12,605 nucleotides of DNA from Bifidobacterium breve (GTDB lineage Bacteria > Bacteroidota > Bacteroidia > Chitinophagales > Chitinophagaceae). Each line of letters starts with the position of its first letter. Position 1 is the first letter of the stretch. The notes under the pieces are model-generated. The model was not told the origin of the DNA and did not search any database. It worked only from the letters and a program-made list of their open reading frames with translations. The stretch is taken from assembly GCA_943323935.2 (NCBI GenBank), contig CALPJR020000014.1:1-12605 (forward strand), given 5' to 3'. Shown piece by piece: positions 6,959 to 12,605 of the stretch. Both the position numbers and the translations under genes were made by a program.

Positions 6959-8278
6959 ATGCAGGTAGATAAAACCACCATACTCGATATTGGATTATTG
7001 GATCACTATGAATCTAAAGGACTGGCAAGTCATTTAGATTTTTGTAAAACAAATGGCGGTAAGGCACATTGGATGCAGCTCATCACAACGCCTTTAGCTT
7101 CCAAGTATGCCATTGAATCTAGGCAATCTGCCCTACAAATTATTATTTCTGAGAAGGCCTTTTTGGACCAGATGAAAATTTCAAATGGTACATGTTTGGT
7201 CATTGATCAATTTTATGGAACTGGTTTTTCACCCATTCCTAAACACATTAGTTTGACCGGTGCTTATTGGTATCGATTTTGGAATAAAACCGATTATGCA
7301 CTGATTGCTTATTCAGTTAACCATTTATTGACTTTTGTCCAAGCATTAGACCAGTGGCTTAAAGTGTTTGAGGGACATGCCCATAATATTGCTCTCAATG
7401 CATTAATTATGCCCATCAAGCAAGGAATAGCCAATTTAGATTGTCTTAATATCGATAATAAAAGTTTAAAGAATGACCCTCAAGCTGTATTGCAATTAGG
7501 CTACTTTTTTTATTACCAATATAAAACACAGGTTAAAAATTTACAAGGACATTTTTATGTGTTAGATGCCTATTATAGTATGGCTACTGCGATACAGGAA
7601 TACCAATTCATTTTCCCTGAATGGGTGGATCAACCTACACCCATGATTGAATTTGAGGGCGCAGTGCATCCACTTGTAACCAATGCAGTGGGGAATGATT
7701 TAAGCTTAAATGATCAAGCAGGTTTTTTATTTTTAACTGGTGCAAACATGGCCGGCAAAAGTACTTTTATTAAAACAGTTGGACTACTTACCTACCTAGC
7801 GCATATTGGCATGGGTGTGCCAGCAAAAAAATGTAAGCTCAGTATTTTTGATGGGCTAATTACCAATCTAACCACTGCCGACAATGTGCTTAAAGGAGAA
7901 AGTTATTTCTTTAATGAAGTACAGCGCATTAAACATACTTTAACGCAGGTGATGGATGGCAAAAAATACTTAGTCCTTATTGATGAATTATTTAAAGGAA
8001 CCAATATTATTGATGCAATGAAGTGCAGCACAAAAGTAATTGAAGGTTTACAAGCTTTAAAACAATCCTTGTGTATTTTATCTACCCATTTATATGAAAT
8101 TAGCGAACCACTAAAAGTCTACCCACATATACAATTTTGTTATTTTGAAACTGCTGTCATTGGTAAAACATTGCTATTTAATTATACCTTGAAAAAAGGA
8201 GTAAGTCAGGATAGACTTGGCTTCCTTATTTTAGAAAGAGAAGGCGTCGTGGATTTGATTGAACGTATAAATACTTAA
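6959..8278 (+). CDS. MutS-related ATPase lacking mismatch-recognition domains
   Basis: A 439-residue MutS-family protein, about half the length of MutS (about 850 residues). The C-terminal half is a complete MutS/ABC-type ATPase: Walker A TGANMAGKST (260-269), the signature-like region GESYFFNEVQRIK (313-325), Walker B LVLIDELFKGTN (338-349, D342/E343) and the H-loop STH (375-377). The first 220 residues look like the helical lever/clamp core; the N-terminal mismatch-binding domain with its Phe-x-Glu motif is absent, and there is no C-terminal Smr nuclease. It is thus not the canonical repair sensor. Its DNA target is unknown; recombination intermediates are a reasonable guess by analogy with MutS2 and MutS4/5-like proteins. 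Start and previous stop codons abut, implying translational coupling with the dihydroorotase gene. Family is sure, role is not. Confidence 0.88.
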   Translation: MQVDKTTILDIGLLDHYESKGLASHLDFCKTNGGKAHWMQLITTPLASKYAIESRQSALQIIISEKAFLDQMKISNGTCLVIDQFYGTGFSPIPKHISLTGAYWYRFWNKTDYALIAYSVNHLLTFVQALDQWLKVFEGHAHNIALNALIMPIKQGIANLDCLNIDNKSLKNDPQAVLQLGYFFYYQYKTQVKNLQGHFYVLDAYYSMATAIQEYQFIFPEWVDQPTPMIEFEGAVHPLVTNAVGNDLSLNDQAGFLFLTGANMAGKSTFIKTVGLLTYLAHIGMGVPAKKCKLSIFDGLITNLTTADNVLKGESYFFNEVQRIKHTLTQVMDGKKYLVLIDELFKGTNIIDAMKCSTKVIEGLQALKQSLCILSTHLYEISEPLKVYPHIQFCYFETAVIGKTLLFNYTLKKGVSQDRLGFLILEREGVVDLIERINT

Positions 8279-8298
8279 ATACGGTTTCAATTTTTTGC

Positions 8299-8306
8299 TA
8301 TTTTTC
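8299..8306 (+). promoter_or_regulatory. Weak -7-like element upstream of yifB
   Basis: TATTTTTC matches TAnnTTTG at five of six fixed positions and ends 8 nt before the yifB ATG, in the 36-bp gap after the MutS-related gene. It could give yifB its own promoter, but the gap is AT-rich and no TTG lies at the -33 distance, so this is only suggestive. Confidence 0.22.
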
Positions 8307-8314
8307 AAAGAAAC

Positions 8315-9856
8315 ATGCTCGTTAAAACAATAGGTGCTTCCTTATTTGGCATGGACGCCATCGGCATACAAGTAGAAGTCAATGTGAGTATGGGGCAGGG
8401 CTATTGTATCGTTGGACTACCTGATACCGCAGTCAAAGAAAGTTTACATCGCACAGAAATTGCGATCAAGGCCAATGGGTTTCAGATGCCAAGAACAAAA
8501 TTGGTTATCAACCTAGCCCCTGCTGATATCAAAAAAACAGGTCCTGCATTTGATCTCCCCATTGCAATTGGGATCCTTGCTGCATCAGACCAAATAGTCA
8601 ATTCAACAGTTTTAACTGATTACTTAATGATGGGTGAGCTTAGTTTAAATGGCGCACTCCAGCCAATCAAAGGGGTACTTGCGATGGCGATTTATGCAAA
8701 AGAAGCTGGCTTATCGGGATTGATCATTCCAACAATCAATGCAGCCGAAGCATCTTTAATTGAAGGGCTTAAAGTATATGCATTTGACCACCTCACCGAA
8801 GTCACCCATTTTTGTAACCATCCTGAATCTTGTAATCCTTTTCAAAAAATTGATACAGACAATGAAACACCAATCAATTATCCTGTTGATTTTGCATTTA
8901 TCAAGGGACAGTTTCAAGCAAAAAGAGCCATCGAAATTGCTGCTGCCGGAGGACATAATTTAATCATGGTTGGGCCGCCAGGTGCAGGAAAAACATTGCT
9001 TGCAAAAACAAGTATTAGTATCCTGCCTGCAATGAGTCACGCAGAAACATTGGAGACCAGTAAAGTATATAGCTTGTTGGGGAAGCTAACCCAAAAGGCT
9101 GGACTGATACAAACCCGCCCATTTAGAAATCCGCATCACTCATTATCTGCCATTGCCTTAGTGGGTGGCGGATCCATACCACAACCTGGTGAAATATCCA
9201 TGGCACATAATGGCGTATTATTTTTAGACGAACTGCCTGAATTCAGCAGAGCAGCAATAGAAATTTTAAGACAACCCATGGAAGCGGGTTTTGTGAGCAT
9301 ATCTAGATCAAGACAAACCGTTGAGTTCCCCAGTAGATTTATGCTTTTTGCTTCCATGAATCCCTGCCCTTGTGGGTATTTTAATCATCCTCAAAAAGCA
9401 TGTACCTGTAGTCCTAGCATTGTTGGTAAATACCTACATAAAATTTCAGGACCATTACTAGACAGGATTGATTTACAAATCGAAGTGGTGCCTGTAACAT
9501 ATGAGGAACTAACAAACAATAGCATTATAGAAAGCTCATTGACCATCCGCAATAGGGTACAAAACGCAAGAGCCATTCAATTAAATCGATATGCAAAGCG
9601 GCCAGGTATCAATACAAATGCACAAATGCAATCTTATGAGTTAAAAGAATGGGCGCAATTGGATGCTGTCTCTGCTAAATTATTAAAGATGGCCATGGAG
9701 CAATTTCATATGAGTGCAAGAGCCTATGATCGAATCATTAAAGTGGCTAGAACAATCGCAGATTTAGATGGGTCAAAAGACATTCAAAATCAGCATATTA
9801 GTGAATCCATTCAATACAGAATATTGGACCGTGCTGGCTGGGGACAGGCTTATTAA
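8315..9856 (+). CDS. YifB/ComM-family Mg-chelatase-like AAA+ ATPase
   Basis: A complete 513-residue member of the YifB/ComM family, the usual length. The N-terminal third (about 1-165) is the ChlI/Lon-like fold, with the family signature VGLPDTAVKESLHR (33-46) and NLAPADIKKTGPAFDLPIA (66-84). The AAA+ core has Walker A GPPGAGKT (220-227), RPFRNPHHSLS (268-278), Walker B VLFLDELPEF (301-310) and a cysteine cluster, NPCPCGYF plus CTC (C351, C353, C363, C365), that may bind zinc. LLDRIDLQIEV (381-391) follows, and the C-terminus is a helical Mg-chelatase domain. In gammaproteobacteria ComM is a hexameric branch-migration helicase that aids integration of transformed DNA. Whether this protein does so is untested, but its position behind a MutS relative fits DNA processing. 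The start MLVKTIGASLFG is the family's. It converges with the CoA-binding gene, 7 bp away. Confidence 0.94.
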   Translation: MLVKTIGASLFGMDAIGIQVEVNVSMGQGYCIVGLPDTAVKESLHRTEIAIKANGFQMPRTKLVINLAPADIKKTGPAFDLPIAIGILAASDQIVNSTVLTDYLMMGELSLNGALQPIKGVLAMAIYAKEAGLSGLIIPTINAAEASLIEGLKVYAFDHLTEVTHFCNHPESCNPFQKIDTDNETPINYPVDFAFIKGQFQAKRAIEIAAAGGHNLIMVGPPGAGKTLLAKTSISILPAMSHAETLETSKVYSLLGKLTQKAGLIQTRPFRNPHHSLSAIALVGGGSIPQPGEISMAHNGVLFLDELPEFSRAAIEILRQPMEAGFVSISRSRQTVEFPSRFMLFASMNPCPCGYFNHPQKACTCSPSIVGKYLHKISGPLLDRIDLQIEVVPVTYEELTNNSIIESSLTIRNRVQNARAIQLNRYAKRPGINTNAQMQSYELKEWAQLDAVSAKLLKMAMEQFHMSARAYDRIIKVARTIADLDGSKDIQNQHISESIQYRILDRAGWGQAY

Positions 9857-9863
9857 TATTCCA

Positions 9864-10229
9864 CTAATATTGACCGGTCGTTAACATCACCAAAGTACAA
9901 GCTTCAATCGTTTCAATGTTAGCAGTATGCGCTAGTTGAACCAATATAGGATTCTCAGTGCCTGGATTGAAAATAATACGTTGAGGCTTGAGTGTTATAA
10001 TTTGATCATAATATGCTTCTTGGGCAGCAGGGCCTAAATATAAAGTCAAAGTGCTGATGGAACCAGGAATGGGCCATTCTTGCTCAATTTGCAGAGATTG
10101 GATCACCCCTTTTTTAATCCCAAAGGGATAAATAGCATGTCCTTTTTCTAATAACATGACAGTGGCCATATAACTATATCTTTCTGGATTGGGCGATGCC
10201 CCTAAAACCATGGTAATATTTGATTGCAT
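9864..10229 (-). CDS. Small CoA-binding domain protein (YccU-like)
   Basis: A 121-residue single-domain protein of the CoA_binding_2 Rossmann-fold family. The N-terminal nucleotide-binding loop VLGASPNPERYSYMA (8-22) is characteristic. The next conserved segment is GHAIYPFGIKKG (30-41), and the region near KPQRIIFNPGTENP (81-94) also fits the family. Members bind CoA or a related nucleotide; their cellular role is unknown. The start MQSNITMVLGASPNP places a perfect TAnnTTTG -7 element only 4 nt upstream, which supports it; the internal Met at residue 7 is less likely because the promoter fits the first. It is a single leftward gene, convergent with yifB (7-bp gap) and divergent from the H1-like gene (100-bp gap). 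Confidence 0.85.
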   Translation of the reverse strand: MQSNITMVLGASPNPERYSYMATVMLLEKGHAIYPFGIKKGVIQSLQIEQEWPIPGSISTLTLYLGPAAQEAYYDQIITLKPQRIIFNPGTENPILVQLAHTANIETIEACTLVMLTTGQY

Positions 10230-10233
10230 AAAA

Positions 10234-10241
10234 CAAATTTA
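10234..10241 (-). promoter_or_regulatory. -7 promoter element TAAATTTG, likely leaderless CoA-binding gene
   Basis: On the minus strand TAAATTTG matches TAnnTTTG exactly and is followed by TTTT and then the ATG of the CoA-binding gene. The 4-nt spacing equals that seen at menG, so the transcript probably starts at or beside the start codon. No TTG lies 17-23 nt upstream. The region is AT-rich, which raises the chance of a random match, but the repeated spacing argues against it. Confidence 0.55.
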
Positions 10242-10329
10242 TTATTAAAAAATTAAAACTGTTTTTATTTTGTTACAATAAAAGAATGTAATTTTATAAA
10301 AATCAAAAATCCTTAAAAAAAATAAGATC

Positions 10330-10797
10330 ATGGCAAGTAAGAAAAAAGCAAAAGCAAAGAAAGCAGCTCCTAAAAAAGCAGTAGCAAAGAAAGCACCTGC
10401 AAAAAAGAAAGCAGCTCCTAAGAAAAAAGCAGTAGCTAAAAAAGCAGTAGCAAAAAAAGCACCTGCAAAAAAGAAAGCAGCTCCTAAGAAAAAAGCAGTA
10501 GCTAAAAAAGCAGTAGCAAAGAAAGCACCTGCAAAAAAGAAAGCAGCTCCTAAGAAAAAAGCAGTAGCTAAAAAAGCAGTAGCAAAGAAGGCACCTGCAA
10601 AAAAGAAAGCAGCTCCTAAGAAAAAAGCAGTAGCTAAAAAAGTTGCAGCTCCAAAAAAAGTAGTAGCTAAAAAAGCAGTAGCGAAGAAAGCACCTGCTAA
10701 AAAGAAAGCAGCTCCAACTGTAGCACCTGTAGCAGCTCCTGTAGTTACACCTACACTTTTCGAAGCTCCAAGTACGGACAATAATCCAACAGCTTAA
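10330..10797 (+). CDS. Histone H1-like Lys/Ala/Pro-rich repetitive protein
   Basis: A 155-residue, extremely basic low-complexity protein made almost wholly of Lys, Ala, Pro and Val. Residues 1-129 consist of KKAxx[13 protein letters not shown] and [10 protein letters not shown] blocks with a 22-residue period; the final 26 residues (130-155) lack lysine, are Ala/Pro/Val-rich and end with acidic and polar residues (STDNNPTA). Composition resembles eukaryotic histone H1 tails, Chlamydia Hc2 and Pseudomonas AlgP, so it probably binds DNA non-specifically and compacts the nucleoid, or binds RNA. There is no globular domain. The start [11 protein letters not shown] has an A-rich upstream stretch, typical of well-translated Bacteroidota genes. 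It has its own strong terminator at 10815-10840, so it appears to be a single-gene transcript. The opposite strand is also open over 178 codons, but only as a mirror of the GCA/AAA codon pattern. Confidence 0.82.
   Translation: MASKKKAKAKKAAPKKAVAKKAPAKKKAAPKKKAVAKKAVAKKAPAKKKAAPKKKAVAKKAVAKKAPAKKKAAPKKKAVAKKAVAKKAPAKKKAAPKKKAVAKKVAAPKKVVAKKAVAKKAPAKKKAAPTVAPVAAPVVTPTLFEAPSTDNNPTA
10393..10656 (+). repeat. 66-bp in-frame tandem repeat array within the H1-like gene
   Basis: Units starting GCACCTGC occur at 10393, 10459, 10525 and 10591, exactly 66 bp (22 codons) apart. The first three differ only at third positions of Lys codons near the unit end (AAA versus AAG). The fourth is identical for about 51 bp and then diverges, followed by a 33-bp offset and a partial fifth start at 10690. 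The near-identity at silent sites points to recent duplication or gene conversion. Copy number is likely to vary between strains. Confidence 0.9.
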
Positions 10798-10814
10798 TCA
10801 TCATAGCTTAATAT

Positions 10815-10840
10815 AAATCCCGCTTTATGCGGGATTTTTT
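10815..10840 (+). terminator. Rho-independent terminator of the H1-like gene
   Basis: A perfect 9-bp stem, AAATCCCGC (10815-10823) with GCGGGATTT (10829-10837), closes a 5-nt loop TTTAT and ends in a run of six T (10835-10840). It lies 17 bp after the H1-like stop codon and is the clearest intrinsic terminator in the window. The metalloprotease ATG comes only 22 bp after the T-run. Confidence 0.93.
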
Positions 10841-10862
10841 ATGTCAACAAAAATAAACACCT

Positions 10863-12605
10863 ATGCGCAAGATTCTTGTATTGCTAGTTATCCCATTTTT
10901 TGGTTTTTCTCAAATCGGCACCATTGCAGAGAAGACAAAAAATATGGAATTAAAAAAAGGATTTTATGATTTTTATTGGGACAATGCCAACGGGAAAATC
11001 TATCTAGTGGTAGATAAATTGAATACCCCGTTTTTATATGTCAATTCATTACCTGCCGGGCTCGGATCCAATGATATCGGGCTTGATAGAGGTCAATTAG
11101 GAGACTCAAGAATTGTCTACTTTAATCGAGTTGGTAAAAAATTATTCTTAACACAGCCTAATCTAGACTATAGAGCTGTCACCAATGACAAAAGAGAACA
11201 AAAAGCAGTTGAACAATCTTTTGCGCAATCTATCTTATTTAATTTTACGATCGAAGCCGAGGAAGTAAACGCAACTGAGCCATCAATGAGTAAAATTTTA
11301 GTAGATGCCACCAGCTTCTTTTTAAGAGATGCACATGGTGTGGTTGACAGAATTAAGCGTGCAAGACAAGGCAGTTATGTTATCAACGAAAATAGATCTG
11401 CTATTTATATTCAAAACACAAAGAACTTCCCTAAAAATGCAGAGTTCGAAGCTACTGTGACATTTGTTGGTGGATCAGACGCTGGAAGATTGGTGCAATC
11501 AGTCACGCCATCTCCAGAAGCCATTACAGTTAGAATGCACCACAGCTTTGTAGAATTACCAGACAATAATTACACGCCAAGAAAATATGATATTAGAAGT
11601 GGCTTTTTTGGTACAAGTTATTTTGATTACAGTTCAGACATAAGCGAACCAATTCAGCAAATGGTGATCAATAGACATCGTTTAGAGAAAAAAGATCCTA
11701 CTGCTGCAATCAGCGAAGCTGTTAAGCCAATCATTTATTATTTAGACAATGGCACGCCTGAACCAATTCGTTCTGCTTTATTAGAAGGTGGAAGATGGTG
11801 GAACCAAGCTTTTGAAGCTGCGGGCTATAAAAATGCATTTCAATTATACATCCTTCCTGATTCTGCGGATCCAATGGATATTCGTTACAATATGATCAAT
11901 TGGGTGCACCGTTCTACCAGAGGATGGAGTTATGGCGCTTCTGTAGCAGACCCAAGAACGGGAGAAATTATCAAAGGTCAGGTATCTCTTGGATCATTGA
12001 GAGTGAGACAGGATTATTTAATTTTTGCTGCATTGCTGTCTCCTTATGTATCTGGACAGCCTGTTTCAGAAGCCATGCGTAAAGCAGCCATACATAGGTT
12101 AAGACAACTTTCTGCACATGAAATTGGACATACCTTAGGATTACAACATAATTATGCATCAAGTTTCAACGATAGGGCTTCTGTGATGGACTACCCACAT
12201 CCAAATATTTTTGTAAATGAAAAAGGCGCATTAGATTTCTCTAAAATTTATACAGACGAAATTGGTCTTTGGGATAAACGCGCCATCACTTATGGTTACC
12301 AAGATTTTCCAAATGGCACCAATGAATCAAATGCATTGAATCAATTATTGGAAGAAAATTCAAAAAATGGATGGCAATTTATTGCAGATGCAGATGCAAG
12401 AGCAGCTGGTGGTATGCACCCGAATGCGCATTTATGGGACAATCAAGCTGATGCAGTAGATGGCCTAATGCAAACATTTGCTGTGCGCAATAAAGCTATG
12501 CAACAATTTAGCGAAGAAGCTGTGAAAATTGGGACACCGTTAGCGCAACTAGAAGACATGCTTGTACCAGTGTACAATTACCATCGCTACCAATATGAAG
12601 CAGTG
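10863..12605 (+). CDS. Secreted zinc metalloprotease, DUF5117/DUF4953 type (3' end missing)
   Basis: The frame is open from the ATG at 10863 to the window end (581 codons), so the C-terminus is missing. Residues 1-17, MRKILVLLVIPFFGFSQ, form a signal peptide. Residues of about 30-330 match what I recall of the DUF5117-type N-terminal region of Bacteroidota metalloproteases (for example GLGSNDIGLDRGQLGDSRIV, 61-80, and RYNMINWVHRSTRGWSYG further on). The catalytic metzincin motif HEIGHTLGLQH gives zinc ligands H419, H423 and H429 with catalytic E420, and SVMDYPHP with M442 is the likely Met-turn. It should act outside the cytoplasm as an endopeptidase; substrate unknown. Full-length relatives are roughly 800-900 residues, so perhaps a third is missing, including any type IX sorting domain. 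The start is fixed by the signal peptide. It follows a strong terminator by 22 bp, so its promoter must overlap that hairpin or be atypical. Confidence 0.9.
   Translation, partial: MRKILVLLVIPFFGFSQIGTIAEKTKNMELKKGFYDFYWDNANGKIYLVVDKLNTPFLYVNSLPAGLGSNDIGLDRGQLGDSRIVYFNRVGKKLFLTQPNLDYRAVTNDKREQKAVEQSFAQSILFNFTIEAEEVNATEPSMSKILVDATSFFLRDAHGVVDRIKRARQGSYVINENRSAIYIQNTKNFPKNAEFEATVTFVGGSDAGRLVQSVTPSPEAITVRMHHSFVELPDNNYTPRKYDIRSGFFGTSYFDYSSDISEPIQQMVINRHRLEKKDPTAAISEAVKPIIYYLDNGTPEPIRSALLEGGRWWNQAFEAAGYKNAFQLYILPDSADPMDIRYNMINWVHRSTRGWSYGASVADPRTGEIIKGQVSLGSLRVRQDYLIFAALLSPYVSGQPVSEAMRKAAIHRLRQLSAHEIGHTLGLQHNYASSFNDRASVMDYPHPNIFVNEKGALDFSKIYTDEIGLWDKRAITYGYQDFPNGTNESNALNQLLEENSKNGWQFIADADARAAGGMHPNAHLWDNQADAVDGLMQTFAVRNKAMQQFSEEAVKIGTPLAQLEDMLVPVYNYHRYQYEAV

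Noticed and set aside
8756..9576. Several short frames on both strands inside yifB
   Set aside because: All are nested in a complete, motif-rich gene and none has a promoter-like element.
4106..9856. The five-gene run read as one functional pathway
   Set aside because: The products act in unrelated processes (quinone, secretion, pyrimidine, DNA). Co-transcription is supported by spacing, but a common function is not.
10265..10272. TTATTTTG as a -7 element for the H1-like gene
   Set aside because: One mismatch at the conserved A, no TTG at the -33 distance, and surroundings so AT-rich that such matches are expected by chance.
10245..10781. Long open frame on the minus strand, rich in Phe/Ala/Leu, opposite the H1-like gene
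   Set aside because: It is the mirror of regular GCA and AAA codons (read as TGC/TTT), follows the 66-bp repeat exactly, runs into the intergenic region and has no plausible start context. The plus-strand frame has a terminator and known family composition.
11900..12162. Short frames on both strands inside the metalloprotease gene
   Set aside because: They overlap the HExxH catalytic region of an uninterrupted reading frame and are chance openings.

Overview
The window looks like a housekeeping stretch of chromosome from a member of the Bacteroidota, most likely Chitinophagia (Chitinophagaceae-like; the lineage is an inference). Four things point there. The DNA is AT-rich, with no Shine-Dalgarno sequences ahead of the starts. 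Several starts are preceded by the Bacteroidota -7 element TAnnTTTG. A PorT/SprT-type type IX secretion gene sits directly behind a menaquinone methyltransferase gene. A bacillithiol gene (bshA) and a secreted DUF5117/DUF4953-type metalloprotease are also present. I see no phage, insertion sequence, CRISPR array, tRNA or rRNA.

Left part (1-4057): the start of a leftward exported protein (1-72) diverges from bshA, across a short intergenic region with an inverted repeat. bshA converges on a leftward class III aminotransferase. That gene diverges, over 34 bp, from a gamma-carbonic-anhydrase-family gene, which converges with only 6 bp to spare on leftward rsgA.

Centre (4058-9856): rsgA and menG diverge over 48 bp that hold two facing promoter elements. 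A rightward run follows: menG, porT (28-nt overlap), dihydroorotase (10-bp gap), a MutS-related ATPase (stop and start codons abut) and yifB (36-bp gap). It looks like an operon joining quinone methylation, type IX secretion, pyrimidine synthesis and DNA handling. This is probably a shared transcript rather than one pathway.

Right part (9857-12605): a small leftward CoA-binding protein gene converges on yifB and diverges from a gene for a highly repetitive Lys/Ala/Pro histone-H1-like protein. That gene ends in a clear intrinsic terminator. Only 22 bp later a large secreted zinc metalloprotease gene begins and runs off the right edge. No stretch of more than about 100 bp lacks a gene.

I found no convincing undescribed multi-gene system. 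The best leads are apparently leaderless promoters (TAnnTTTG ending 4 nt before ATG, twice), a dihydroorotase whose first metal-binding His is Gln, a near-identical 66-bp repeat array in the H1-like gene, and a MutS relative without mismatch-recognition domains next to YifB.
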